In this document: positions 1-6,451 of the stretch, piece after piece
Position numbering within the stretch: position 1 is the first letter of the stretch
How the letters are laid out: every line of letters begins with the position of its first letter
Source: Planococcus sp. (in: firmicutes)
GTDB lineage: Bacteria > Bacillota > Bacilli > Bacillales_A > Planococcaceae
Assembly (NCBI GenBank): GCA_030147225.1
Contig: JASLAI010000164.1
Location: 1 to 9,770 of the forward strand
Reading direction: 5' to 3'
DNA: 9,770 nt
Program-made: the position numbers and the translations under genes
Notes under the pieces: model-generated
Database searches by the model: none
Told to the model about the DNA's origin: nothing
Seen by the model: only the letters and a program-made list of their open reading frames with translations

Positions 1-923
1 GTCAGCAAACCAAATAAATTGCCATATACGCGCCCTGTCTTGCCTCGGATTAATTCGGCCATATCTGGATTTTTCTTCTGCGGCATGATGCTTGATCCCG
101 TTGAGAATGTGTCGTCGAGTTCAATAAAACGAAACTCTTCACTCGACCAAAGAATAATCTCTTCGGCAAAGCGGGACATGTGCATCATCAATACCGACGA
201 ATTGCTGAGAAATTCCAGGATAAAGTCCCGGTCACTGACAGCATCCAGGCTGTTTTGGTAAACGCCTGAAAAGCCGAGAAGCTCTGCCGACAATTCACGG
301 TCAATCGGGAAAGTCGTACCCGACATCGCACCCGCTCCAAGCGGAGAGATATCGATGCGCTTCAAAGATTCCGTCAATCGCTCTTTATCACGCTGCAGCA
401 TCCAGAAATACGTCATCAAGTGATGGCCGAATGAAATCGGCTGAGCACGCTGAAGATGTGTATAGCCTGGCACAATTGTTTCCACATGCGTTTCCGCCTG
501 TGACACGATGGCATCTTGGAACGCTGTGATAGCTTCGATAATTTCCTGTACACGGTTTTTTAAATAAAGATGCATATCGGTGGCTACCTGATCATTACGG
601 CTTCTCGCCGTATGCAATTTGCCGCCGACAGGACCAATTTCATCGATTAAATGTTTTTCCAAGTTTAAGTGGATGTCTTCGTTCGATACACTGAATTCCA
701 AATCGCCGTCTTGCGCTTTCTGTTTCAGCGTCTCGAGACCGGATAAAATTAGCTCCGCATCTTCATTAGAAAGAATCTGGCAGGCAGCCAGCATTTTTAC
801 ATGCGCTGTGCTGCCTTCCAAATCCTCCATTACAAGCTTTTGATCATAGGAAATTGAAGCACCGAACTCATCGACCCACTGTTCGGCCGATTTTTGAAAA
901 CGGCCGCCCCACAGTTTGGTCAT
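1..923 (-). CDS. argH: Argininosuccinate lyase ArgH, C-terminus cut by window edge
   Basis: ArgH splits argininosuccinate into arginine and fumarate, the last step of arginine synthesis, in the cytoplasm. The frame is open from the ATG at 923 to the window edge and gives 307 residues starting [20 protein letters not shown]. Family hallmarks are visible: the N-terminal LWGGRF motif, [12 protein letters not shown] near residue 110, and the fumarate-lyase superfamily signature [11 protein letters not shown] at about residues 273-283, which carries the catalytic serine loop. Full-length ArgH is about 460 residues, so roughly the last 150 are outside the window. Its ATG overlaps the argG stop codon (ATGA, 920-923), which indicates translational coupling in an argGH operon. 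Expression should follow the ARG-box promoter in front of argG. The identification is secure; the missing end cannot be judged. Confidence 0.97.
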   Translation of the reverse strand, partial: MTKLWGGRFQKSAEQWVDEFGASISYDQKLVMEDLEGSTAHVKMLAACQILSNEDAELILSGLETLKQKAQDGDLEFSVSNEDIHLNLEKHLIDEIGPVGGKLHTARSRNDQVATDMHLYLKNRVQEIIEAITAFQDAIVSQAETHVETIVPGYTHLQRAQPISFGHHLMTYFWMLQRDKERLTESLKRIDISPLGAGAMSGTTFPIDRELSAELLGFSGVYQNSLDAVSDRDFILEFLSNSSVLMMHMSRFAEEIILWSSEEFRFIELDDTFSTGSSIMPQKKNPDMAELIRGKTGRVYGNLFGLL

Positions 924-2152
924 GCTTTCACCTTCTCTTTCAAGTCTTCAGGAACAGCAACTTCTTTCTTGTTGACCATTGCATTGACGACTGTCGGAAG
1001 GCCCCATAGCTCGATAAAGCCGACTGCTGATTCATGATTAAACGTATCATCTGTAGAATAAGTGGCCAACTGTTCGCTGTAAAGAGAGTTTGGTGATTTA
1101 CGGCCTTCAATGATTGCATGCCCTTTAAACAATTTCACACGAACTGTTCCATTAACATAAGTTTGCGTTTCTTTAAGGAAAGCTTCCAATGCAACACGCA
1201 GTGGAGAGAACCATAAACCTTCATAAATCAATTCAGTCAACTGCTTTTCGATGACCGGTTTAAAATGAGCCATTTCTTTTACCAGCGTAATATCCTCAAG
1301 TTCTTTATGTGCAGCAATCAAGGTCATAGCAGCTGGGGCTTCATAGATTTCACGTGATTTGATGCCGACCAGTCTGTTTTCAATATGATCGATTCTTCCT
1401 ACACCGTGCTTGCCTGCAATTTCGTTCAATTCCAGGATCAATTTAGAAAATGAGTATGAAACGCCATTCAATTGAGTTGGAACACCATTAACAAATTCGA
1501 TTTCGACGATATCTGGTGTGTCGGGTGCATCTTCTAGCGAAGAAGTAATGTCATAAGCTTCTTCTGGCGGCGTAGCCCATGGGTTTTCCAGTACGCCACA
1601 TTCGTTTGCACGTCCCCAAAGGTTTTGGTCAATGGAGAACGGGCTATCTAAATTTACAGGAATTGGAATGTTATGCTCTTTCGCATAGGCGATTTCCTCA
1701 TCACGAGACCATGCCCAAGCACGAACAGGCGCAATCACTTCAAGGTTCGGATTCAATGATTTGATGGAAACTTCGAAACGCACTTGGTCGTTCCCTTTTC
1801 CTGTGCAGCCATGAGCTACAGCAGTAGAACCGGTAGCTTCTGCAATTTCAACCAATTTTTTTGAGATTAACGGACGAGACAGTGCAGAAACCAATGGATA
1901 TTTGCCTTCGTATAAAGTATGCGCCTGAAGTGAAATTAATGCATATTCATCTGCAAATTCGTCTCTTGCATCGATCATATAGCTTTCAACCGCTCCTACT
2001 TGAAGCGCTTTTTGTTTAATAAAATCTAAATCTTTGCCTTCCCCGATATCCAGGCATACTGCGACGACATCGTAGCCTTGTCCTTTCAGCCACGGAATGG
2101 CCACCGATGTATCTAATCCACCTGAGTATGCGAGTACAATCTTTTTATTCAA
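920..2152 (-). CDS. argG: Argininosuccinate synthase ArgG
   Basis: ArgG condenses citrulline and aspartate at the cost of ATP to argininosuccinate, the penultimate step of arginine synthesis. I start it at the TTG at 2152: GGAGG sits 8 nt upstream, and the protein then begins [17 protein letters not shown], matching the family N-terminus. The longer open frame to 2212 would run through the promoter and ARG box. The product is 410 residues, the usual family length. Visible motifs are the ATP pyrophosphatase P-loop AYSGGLDTS at residues 8-16 and the second signature [13 protein letters not shown] in the first third, which carries citrulline and aspartate contacts. It is followed by argH with a 4-base overlap. 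The upstream leader carries a promoter and an ARG box, so arginine repression through an ArgR/AhrC homologue is likely. Confidence 0.97.
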   Translation of the reverse strand: MNKKIVLAYSGGLDTSVAIPWLKGQGYDVVAVCLDIGEGKDLDFIKQKALQVGAVESYMIDARDEFADEYALISLQAHTLYEGKYPLVSALSRPLISKKLVEIAEATGSTAVAHGCTGKGNDQVRFEVSIKSLNPNLEVIAPVRAWAWSRDEEIAYAKEHNIPIPVNLDSPFSIDQNLWGRANECGVLENPWATPPEEAYDITSSLEDAPDTPDIVEIEFVNGVPTQLNGVSYSFSKLILELNEIAGKHGVGRIDHIENRLVGIKSREIYEAPAAMTLIAAHKELEDITLVKEMAHFKPVIEKQLTELIYEGLWFSPLRVALEAFLKETQTYVNGTVRVKLFKGHAIIEGRKSPNSLYSEQLATYSTDDTFNHESAVGFIELWGLPTVVNAMVNKKEVAVPEDLKEKVKA

Positions 2153-2165
2153 TATGAAAACCTCC

Positions 2166-2183
2166 AATGTATTTTTATGCAAT
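2166..2183 (-). promoter_or_regulatory. ARG box (ArgR/AhrC operator) in the argG leader
   Basis: Read on the minus strand this is ATTGCATAAAAATACATT. It matches the general ARG box TNTGNATWWWWATNCANA at every defined position except the two outermost. It lies between the predicted transcription start (about 2196) and the GGAGG ribosome binding site (2161-2165), where a bound hexamer would block transcription or translation of argGH. A second, poorer pair of half sites lies just upstream (2192-2204), but its spacing is wrong. Operator function is inferred from motif and position. Confidence 0.72.
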
Positions 2184-2202
2184 GTTTGAAATGAATATAC
2201 AC

Positions 2203-2231
2203 ATCTTATCATGGATTTTTACCGAGTGCAA
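2203..2231 (-). promoter_or_regulatory. argGH promoter (sigma-A type)
   Basis: On the minus strand the -35 is TTGCAC (2231-2226), the spacer is 17 bp and the -10 is TAAGAT (2208-2203). A TG one base upstream of the -10 makes it an extended -10 promoter. Transcription would start near 2196, giving a leader of about 44 nt that carries the ARG box. Confidence 0.75.
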
Positions 2232-2256
2232 GAGATACAACTAGAAATTTTTCATG

Positions 2257-2281
2257 AAAAAAAGCGGCCAAAGCCGCTTTT
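2257..2281 (-). terminator. Rho-independent terminator after the lipoprotein gene
   Basis: A perfect 9-bp stem, AAAAGCGGC (2260-2268) against GCCGCTTTT (2273-2281), has a 4-base loop. On the minus strand seven T residues follow (2263-2257). It starts 9 bases past the lipoprotein stop codon and isolates that gene from the argG promoter. Confidence 0.9.
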
Positions 2282-2289
2282 GTTTTTCT

Positions 2290-2850
2290 TTATTCACTTG
2301 GCTCTCCGCCAATTGTGTACTCATGTGTGTCCAAATCGATCCGGACTTCTGACATTTCTCCTGTTTCCATATTGCTAAACAAGAAACCAATTTCATTATC
2401 GCGTACGATCGGCTGTCCCATCATGATTAATCGCGACAACTGTTCTTTGTTAATAAATGCTTCAAGCGCTTCTGATTGCGCAACAGAATCTTCATCGGTC
2501 AGAATTGTGATCGTTTCCGCTTCACCTTGCATTGGAAAAGATTCGGCTAACGGTCCTTGATAATCCATGCTGACTTTCATTCCTGTGCGAATATCACGAA
2601 CCACGCCTTCAGTCGTTTCAGCGCCATCACTAAACTGCACTTTGACGTCTTCTGGAATGGCAAAGTAAATATTGTTTACCAGGATGTCTTCTCCGCTGAC
2701 TTGCGTAATAAATCCTTCTTCAGTCATGCTTTTTTGTTCAACAGCCATCTCTGCTTTATCTTCTTCTCCGGTTTCAGCCGAATCAGTTTCTTCATTAGAA
2801 CATGCTGCAAGCAACAGGACACTAGATAAAAATAAACCCCATTTTTTCAA
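2290..2850 (-). CDS. Putative lipoprotein of unknown function
   Basis: This 186-residue protein begins with a lipoprotein signal peptide: MKKWG, a hydrophobic stretch, then the lipobox LLAAC with the lipidated cysteine at residue 17. It should be anchored to the outer face of the membrane. An acidic, low-complexity linker (residues 18-38, rich in E, D, S, T) follows. The rest is a small soluble domain predicted to be mostly beta, with a segment of the type EGFITQVSGEDILVNN that vaguely recalls DUF3221-like extracytoplasmic domains; that link is only an impression. The start is TTG at 2850, with AAGGA 10 nt upstream. The gene has its own promoter and terminator, so it is probably monocistronic. 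I do not recognise a function. Confidence 0.85.
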   Translation of the reverse strand: MKKWGLFLSSVLLLAACSNEETDSAETGEEDKAEMAVEQKSMTEEGFITQVSGEDILVNNIYFAIPEDVKVQFSDGAETTEGVVRDIRTGMKVSMDYQGPLAESFPMQGEAETITILTDEDSVAQSEALEAFINKEQLSRLIMMGQPIVRDNEIGFLFSNMETGEMSEVRIDLDTHEYTIGGEPSE

Positions 2851-2904
2851 AGCTACCCAATCCTTTTCCTGTAAATTCGTGGTGTCTAAATCGATAATGA
2901 TTTA

Positions 2905-2933
2905 ATTTTACCTGTTGTACGGAATAGTTGCAA
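2905..2933 (-). promoter_or_regulatory. Promoter of the lipoprotein gene
   Basis: On the minus strand the -35 is TTGCAA (2933-2928), the spacer is 17 bp and the -10 is TAAAAT (2910-2905). The start would be near 2898, about 48 nt before the TTG start codon. It begins 16 bases past the stop codon of the upstream hydrolase gene, and no hairpin terminator is evident between them. Confidence 0.65.
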
Positions 2934-2948
2934 TTATCAGCTGCGGTT

Positions 2949-3896
2949 TCAACTCTTACTATAGTAGAAGATGCCGTCATCACCTAAAAGCTCTGTGATC
3001 AAGCCATCTTCCAGCAGATAGTCGATTTGGCCGATTGTTTCCGATAAAGTGAGTCCAAGTTCTTTTTCATAAGCATGGGAAAACAGCTCTTTTGTCAGTC
3101 CATAAACGGTACGCTGTTCGTCGCCTATCATTCCAAGCGCTTTCATAGCCCGCTGATGCTGTTTTGTCAGCCGGGCTGTAATCAATTCGTCGACGTTTCG
3201 AACTTCTGCTCCGTGTCCGCTGTAAATGACCTCTACTGGCATTTTCAATAAACGGCTGAGAGAAGCATTATACTGCAGCAATGATTTTGGCCTTCCTTGA
3301 GCCGGGTCCAGCGGTGGTTCAATCAATGGGTTGGATGAAACTTTGGCAATGACGTGGTCCCCACCGATCATTTCATGTGTTTCTTTGTTCCAGAAGGACA
3401 AGTGGCTCTGTGCGTGTCCGAGCGTTTCAAGGACTTCCCATTCCGGATGGCCCGGCAAGGCATCGCCTTCATTGATGGACATGTCCAAAGGACGGCTTCC
3501 CATCAGATTCAAGGGCCGCTTCATTTTTTTGACCCAAAACTCCAAATCACCTGGAACTCCTTCTTCCTTTAAACGCTCCAGATAAAAGGCATCATGGTAG
3601 TCGAAGAAATTTTGATCACGGCGAAGCCAAAGGTCGTTGTATGGGTGTCCATATAATTTAGCATTTTCAAACCCGTCCACCCATCCGGCATGATCAGGAT
3701 GATGATGAGTCAAGACAACTTGTTCCACATCGCCCGGTTCTGCACCGAACTCTTTCAGCCCAGCCTTAATGGCCAGCCAAGCTTCAGGAGTTTTAGGTCC
3801 TGCATCGATCAAAGTAAGCATATCACCTTTTAACAGATAAGAATTGACGTCTCCTACAGCAAAAGGTGTCGGTATAATAATCTTATGTAAAGTCAA
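2949..3896 (-). CDS. MBL-fold metallo-hydrolase, YqjP-like
   Basis: This is a 315-residue metallo-beta-lactamase-fold protein of the YqjP type, probably a cytoplasmic dinuclear-metal hydrolase of unknown substrate. The metal-binding motif HHHPDH is at residues 64-69 (His64, His66, Asp68, His69). Further ligand motifs are GHAQSHLS, GGDHVI and SGHGAEV, in the expected order. The last 70 residues look like a helical, winged-helix-like C-terminal domain. I prefer the TTG at 3896 because AAAGGAG is 9 nt upstream; an ATG at 3905 directly abuts that site and a GTG at 3923 precedes it, so the start is uncertain by up to 9 codons. It is divergent from the proC T-box transcription unit, as part of the conserved yqj neighbourhood. 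The family assignment is sure; the reaction is unknown. Confidence 0.9.
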   Translation of the reverse strand: MTLHKIIIPTPFAVGDVNSYLLKGDMLTLIDAGPKTPEAWLAIKAGLKEFGAEPGDVEQVVLTHHHPDHAGWVDGFENAKLYGHPYNDLWLRRDQNFFDYHDAFYLERLKEEGVPGDLEFWVKKMKRPLNLMGSRPLDMSINEGDALPGHPEWEVLETLGHAQSHLSFWNKETHEMIGGDHVIAKVSSNPLIEPPLDPAQGRPKSLLQYNASLSRLLKMPVEVIYSGHGAEVRNVDELITARLTKQHQRAMKALGMIGDEQRTVYGLTKELFSHAYEKELGLTLSETIGQIDYLLEDGLITELLGDDGIFYYSKS

Positions 3897-3932
3897 TCTA
3901 GCCATCTCCTTTAAATGAATCACTATTCATCT

Positions 3933-3961
3933 ATCATACATGGAAAATGGAACGCCGTCAC
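3933..3961 (-). promoter_or_regulatory. Candidate promoter of the MBL hydrolase gene
   Basis: On the minus strand GTGACG (3961-3956) and TATGAT (3938-3933) are separated by 17 bp. The -35 matches the consensus at only four of six positions. The position, just upstream of the gene and back to back with the proC promoter, supports it. Confidence 0.45.
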
Positions 3962-3974
3962 TCCTTTGAAGAGT

Positions 3975-4004
3975 TTGACAAAAGCCCAGTCTTTCGTCTA
4001 TAAT
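3975..4004 (+). promoter_or_regulatory. Promoter of the proC T-box transcription unit
   Basis: A consensus -35 TTGACA (3975-3980), an 18-bp spacer and a perfect -10 TATAAT (3999-4004) stand directly before the T-box leader. Transcription should start near 4011. Such a strong promoter fits a unit controlled by premature termination rather than at initiation. Confidence 0.88.
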
Positions 4005-4010
4005 TCACTA

Positions 4011-4244
4011 ACATATGTGAGCGAAGATAAAGACCAGTACACAATGTGATGGTGTAAAGAGAGTGCAGCTTAAGCTGAAATGCGCACCCCCTCTCCTTTG
4101 TGGAACCTCCTTTTGAGCTGCCGTGAAAACACGGCCGTTAGTCCGCGTTATGGACATCGAGTGGTGTCTTTATGGCAAACTTAGGTGGTACCGCGGAAAC
4201 AAAGCGTTTTCGTCCTTGTATAAACAGGGATGATTGCGCTTTTT
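4011..4244 (+). promoter_or_regulatory. T-box leader, probably sensing uncharged tRNA-Pro
   Basis: The leader has the canonical layout. Stem I carries an AGTA (4036-4039) facing GAA (4103-4105) in the specifier region, and an upper arm built from AAAGAGAG and CTCTCCTTT. Stem III is GCCGTG-AAAA-CACGGC (4120-4135). The conserved T-box sequence AGGTGGTACCGCGG is at 4183-4196, and an intrinsic terminator follows at 4201-4244. The codon after GAA is CCT (4106-4108), a proline codon, which fits the downstream proC. Uncharged tRNA-Pro would stabilise the antiterminator and turn on proline synthesis. The T-box call is certain; the exact specifier is inferred from position and gene context. Confidence 0.95.
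4201..4244 (+). terminator. Regulated terminator of the T-box leader
   Basis: AAAGCG (4201-4206) pairs with CGCTTT (4237-4242). An inner helix, including CCTTGT against ACAGGG, extends the stem, and a T-run follows. It competes with the antiterminator formed by the T-box sequence just upstream. Confidence 0.88.
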
Positions 4245-4260
4245 AATTTGAGGAAAGAGA

Positions 4261-5073
4261 GTGATTCGAATGAAAATAGTCTGTGTAGGAGCCGGATCCA
4301 TGGCGGAGTCCATGATCCACGGCTGGATCAACAAACGCATTATGAAACCGGAAGAAATATCAGTGATGAACAAATCGGACCACGATCGCCTGGAATTTTT
4401 AAGTGACGAATACGGCGTCAATATTGTCTGCCAGGAAAAAACTGAACTGAAAGATGCCAATTTCATCTTGCTGGCGATGAAGCCGAAAGATGTGGAAGCT
4501 GCACTCAGCGGCATAAAAGACAAGCTGACCGCCAACACCGTCATCGTTTCAGTTGCTGCAGGCATTTCGATTAAAACCATACAGAAGCATGTTGGTGATT
4601 TCCCGGTAGCCCGTGCGATGCCTAATACATCTGCCAAAATTGGGAAATCGGCCACTGGAGTGGCATGGAGTAAGCATGTGTCGAAAGAGCAGCAGCATGA
4701 ATTGCGGAACCTCTTGTCTTCAATAGGCAGCGTAACAGTTGTAGAAGAAGATCAATTGCATGCTGTAACAGGCGTTGCAGGCAGTGGACCGGCTTATATT
4801 TATTATTTTGCGGAAGCGATGACTGAAGCAGCCGTAGCGAATGGCCCGTCAAATGCTGACGCCAAAAAACTGGTTCGCCAAACTTTTGCCGGGGCAGCAG
4901 AAATGCTGCAGCAGGAGGATTTTGCTGAATTGCGAGTAAAAGTAACAAGCCCGAACGGCACTACTGCCGCTGGCCTCAATTCTTTAGAAGAAAACCACTT
5001 CAAGGAAATCATCGGCGAATGTGTAACGAAAGCTTCGGAACGCTCAAAAGAGCTCGGAAAAGAATTTAAGTAA
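4261..5073 (+). CDS. proC: Pyrroline-5-carboxylate reductase (ProC/ProI)
   Basis: The enzyme reduces 1-pyrroline-5-carboxylate to proline with NAD(P)H, the last step of proline synthesis. The 270-residue protein opens with the Rossmann nucleotide-binding motif VGAGSMAE, carries the P5C reductase signature region VTGVAGSGPAYIYYFAEAM, and has the VTSPNGTTAAGL motif near the C-terminus that shapes the substrate site. The length is normal for the family. The start is either GTG at 4261 (AGGA 6 nt upstream) or ATG at 4270 (weaker site); both keep the nucleotide-binding motif intact. It is the first gene behind the T-box leader, so proline starvation should induce it. It corresponds by neighbourhood to B. 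subtilis proI (yqjO). namA follows 47 bases later with no terminator between, so co-transcription is likely. Confidence 0.96.
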   Translation: MIRMKIVCVGAGSMAESMIHGWINKRIMKPEEISVMNKSDHDRLEFLSDEYGVNIVCQEKTELKDANFILLAMKPKDVEAALSGIKDKLTANTVIVSVAAGISIKTIQKHVGDFPVARAMPNTSAKIGKSATGVAWSKHVSKEQQHELRNLLSSIGSVTVVEEDQLHAVTGVAGSGPAYIYYFAEAMTEAAVANGPSNADAKKLVRQTFAGAAEMLQQEDFAELRVKVTSPNGTTAAGLNSLEENHFKEIIGECVTKASERSKELGKEFK

Positions 5074-5120
5074 ATTTTTCTGTATACTTTGTAGTTGTAT
5101 ATAGATGAGGAGGCTGACTT

Positions 5121-6137
5121 ATGGCGAAATTGTTCGAAACCTATTCAATCAAGGAAACTACTTTCAAAAATCGTATTGTAATGGCACCGATGTGCATGTA
5201 TCAAAGCGATCAGGAAGATGGCAAAGTAACTGATTGGCACCGCGTCCATTATCCGACACGCGCAGTTGGAGGCGTTGGCCTTATTATTACAGAAGCAACA
5301 GCGGTTCAGCCGCAAGGGCGCATCTCGGCAAGAGATCTTGGCATCTGGAGTGACCTTCACATTGAAGGCCAAGCGGAGATTGTTCGACTTATGAAACAGA
5401 ACGATGCCAAAACCGGCATTCAACTGGCTCACGCCGGCAGAAAAGCGACCGTTGAAGGCGAGATCTATTCAGCCAGTGACATTGCATTCGATGATAGCTA
5501 CCAAACACCTAAAGCAATGTCTGCAGCAGATATCGAAGAAACGATTGAGGCTTTCAAAAAAGGGGCAGCCCGTGCTAAACAAGCTGGGTTTGATGTGATC
5601 GAGATTCATGCAGCGCATGGCTATTTAATCAACCAATTTCTCTCTCCGTTAACAAATAAACGAGCTGATGAGTATGGAGGCAACACAGAAAACCGCTACC
5701 GAATTCTGCGACAAGTCATCGATGCAGTCAATGAAGTATGGGACGGCCCACTTTTTGTGCGAATTTCTGCGCACGACTACAGTGAAGGCGGTATGACACC
5801 AGAACAATACGTGGAAATGTGCCAATGGATGAAACAGCAAGGCGTTGATTTGATCGACGTCAGCTCCGGTGCCGTAGTGCCTGCGAAAATCCGTGTGTTC
5901 CCTGGCTACCAAGTACCGTTTGCCGAACTCATTAAAACGCGTACACCAATTGCGACAGGAGCGGTCGGTTTGATCACCAGTCCGCTGCAGGCAGAGGAAA
6001 TTCTTCAAAACGACCGTGCAGATATGGTCTTCCTGGCCCGCGAGCTGCTTCGAGACCCTTATTGGGCATATACAGCGGCAAAAGAACTGAACGCTGAAAT
6101 CGCGGCTCCAGTGGCTTATAAACGCGGTTGGATATAA
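5121..6137 (+). CDS. namA: NADPH dehydrogenase NamA (YqjM-type Old Yellow Enzyme)
   Basis: NamA is an FMN-containing ene-reductase that uses NADPH to reduce activated double bonds of enones and related electrophiles. In B. subtilis the orthologue YqjM responds to toxic xenobiotics and oxidative stress. The 338-residue protein keeps the diagnostic residues of the YqjM class, each one position lower than in YqjM: Cys25 in APMCMYQ, which tunes FMN, His163 and His166 plus Tyr168 in EIHAAHGYL, and Arg335 in the C-terminal KRGWI, which reaches into the neighbouring subunit. The start is ATG at 5121, with GAGGAGG 7 nt upstream. It follows proC in the same orientation. The antitoxin-like promoter begins 6 bases after its stop codon, so namA read-through transcripts would contain that RNA. 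Confidence 0.96.
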   Translation: MAKLFETYSIKETTFKNRIVMAPMCMYQSDQEDGKVTDWHRVHYPTRAVGGVGLIITEATAVQPQGRISARDLGIWSDLHIEGQAEIVRLMKQNDAKTGIQLAHAGRKATVEGEIYSASDIAFDDSYQTPKAMSAADIEETIEAFKKGAARAKQAGFDVIEIHAAHGYLINQFLSPLTNKRADEYGGNTENRYRILRQVIDAVNEVWDGPLFVRISAHDYSEGGMTPEQYVEMCQWMKQQGVDLIDVSSGAVVPAKIRVFPGYQVPFAELIKTRTPIATGAVGLITSPLQAEEILQNDRADMVFLARELLRDPYWAYTAAKELNAEIAAPVAYKRGWI

Positions 6138-6142
6138 GGCGG

Positions 6143-6170
6143 TTGCAAAATACTTCAGATTTAGTATACT
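6143..6170 (+). promoter_or_regulatory. Promoter of the putative antitoxin RNA
   Basis: TTGCAA (6143-6148), a 16-bp spacer and TATACT (6165-6170) form a good sigma-A promoter. No open reading frame with a ribosome binding site follows; it reads into a highly structured stretch ending at a strong terminator. The start would be near 6177. Confidence 0.72.
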
Positions 6171-6176
6171 AAAGGT

Positions 6177-6299
6177 AACGTAAAAAACCGAATGCGTAAG
6201 CATTCGGCCAGCTGTATGCCGCCACGAGAGCGGTTGGCTGGAATATAGGCTTAAAAAATAACCGTCATTCCACGCCACATGGGACGGTTATTTTTTTTT
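6177..6299 (+). ncRNA. Putative antitoxin RNA of a type I toxin-antitoxin locus
   Basis: This predicted RNA of about 120 nt has three hairpins. The first is CCGAATGC-GTAA-GCATTCGG (6188-6207), a perfect 8-bp stem with a GNRA-type tetraloop. The second closes with CCAGC (6208-6212) and GCTGG (6237-6241), with an inner CCGC/GCGG stem. The third is the terminator (6253-6296). It converges on the toxin gene and overlaps the 3' end of the predicted toxin mRNA by about 45-50 nt, as in TxpA/RatA and BsrG/SR4. It also contains CAGCTGTA (6209-6216), which is complementary to the start of the toxin mRNA. The role is inferred from arrangement; nothing in the sequence proves that it is an antitoxin. Confidence 0.65.
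6253..6299. terminator. Bidirectional terminator shared by antitoxin RNA and toxin mRNA
   Basis: A perfect 14-bp stem joins AAAAAATAACCGTC (6253-6266) and GACGGTTATTTTTT (6283-6296). On the plus strand nine T residues (6291-6299) follow the G/C core; on the minus strand the A-tract at 6253-6258 becomes six T residues. It can therefore end the antitoxin RNA and namA transcripts in one direction and the toxin mRNA in the other. The toxin stop codon (6290-6288) lies inside the stem. Confidence 0.9.
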
Positions 6300-6395
6300 G
6301 TTGACGACCAAAATCATGGAAACGACAAGTGTCAAAGCGCTGATCGTTAACCCGATACTCGTAAAAACGAGACCGAATGATTCTGCAATGGTCAT
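6288..6395 (-). CDS. Putative type I toxin, 35-residue holin-like membrane peptide
   Basis: The 35-residue peptide starts MTIAESFGLVFTSIG and ends VVNKKK. It has a short N-terminus with one acidic residue, one membrane span of about 22 residues (about 9-31) and a basic tail, the layout of the Hol_Tox / TxpA-BsrG group of Gram-positive type I toxins. Such peptides insert in the inner membrane and depolarise or damage it when over-produced. The ATG at 6395 is preceded 7 nt upstream by AAAGGGGGTG, an exceptionally strong ribosome binding site also typical of Hol_Tox genes, here locked in a hairpin. A LexA box overlaps the promoter and a convergent RNA gene faces the 3' end. The three lysine codons are read from the terminator T-tract, and the stop lies in the terminator stem. 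Toxicity and family membership are inferred, as no database search was possible. Confidence 0.8.
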   Translation of the reverse strand: MTIAESFGLVFTSIGLTISALTLVVSMILVVNKKK

Positions 6396-6399
6396 GTTA

Positions 6400-6422
6400 C
6401 CACCCCCTTTCCTGGGGAATGG
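6400..6422 (-). promoter_or_regulatory. Hairpin sequestering the toxin ribosome binding site
   Basis: In the toxin mRNA CCATTCCCC (6422-6414) can pair with GGGGGTGG (6407-6400) around a 6-nt loop: four G-C pairs, a G-U, one bulged U, an A-U and two more G-C pairs. The whole Shine-Dalgarno is inside the stem, so the full-length mRNA may be poorly translated until refolded or processed. This is a known property of Fst, TisB and BsrG-type mRNAs. Confidence 0.65.
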
Positions 6423-6434
6423 CCAAACCGCCCT

Positions 6435-6444
6435 CATACAGCTG
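6435..6444 (-). repeat. 10-bp inverted repeat linking toxin mRNA 5' end and antitoxin RNA
   Basis: CAGCTGTATG occurs on the minus strand here, within the first bases of the predicted toxin mRNA, and on the plus strand at 6209-6218 in the antitoxin RNA. A second match follows in the same order in both RNAs, GCGGTTTGGC in the toxin leader and GCGGTTGGC in the antitoxin. Because CAGCTG is self-complementary, the two RNAs can pair over CAGCTGTA. The arrangement suggests either an RNA-RNA contact site or an old inverted duplication. Confidence 0.6.
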
Positions 6445-6451
6445 TACCTTT

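Noticed and set aside
19..843. Two plus-strand frames (19-261 and 619-843) opposite argH
   Set aside because: They are antisense to the conserved ArgH frame, which is open across the whole stretch.
2192..2204. Second ARG-box-like pair of half sites upstream of the argG operator
   Set aside because: TGAAT and ATACA abut directly instead of being separated by four A/T bases, so it does not fit a full box.
2888..2904. GATAATGAT and AAATC/GATTT symmetry near the lipoprotein promoter, considered as a Fur box
   Set aside because: Only about 9 of 14 positions fit the 7-1-7 Fur pattern and the second half is poor; in A/T-rich leader DNA this is weak.
4170..4655. 161-codon minus-strand frame opposite the T-box leader and proC
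   Set aside because: It overlaps two clearly functional plus-strand elements and lacks a ribosome binding site or family features.
6188..6207. 8-bp hairpin with GTAA loop, considered as the namA terminator
   Set aside because: It is not followed by a T-run on either side; the next sequence starts another hairpin. It fits better as a structural part of the RNA ending at 6299.
5649..6278. 209-codon minus-strand frame opposite namA and the antitoxin RNA
   Set aside because: Long, but it mirrors namA, has no ribosome binding site or recognisable domain, and its composition (many Cys, His, Phe) is that of an antisense shadow.
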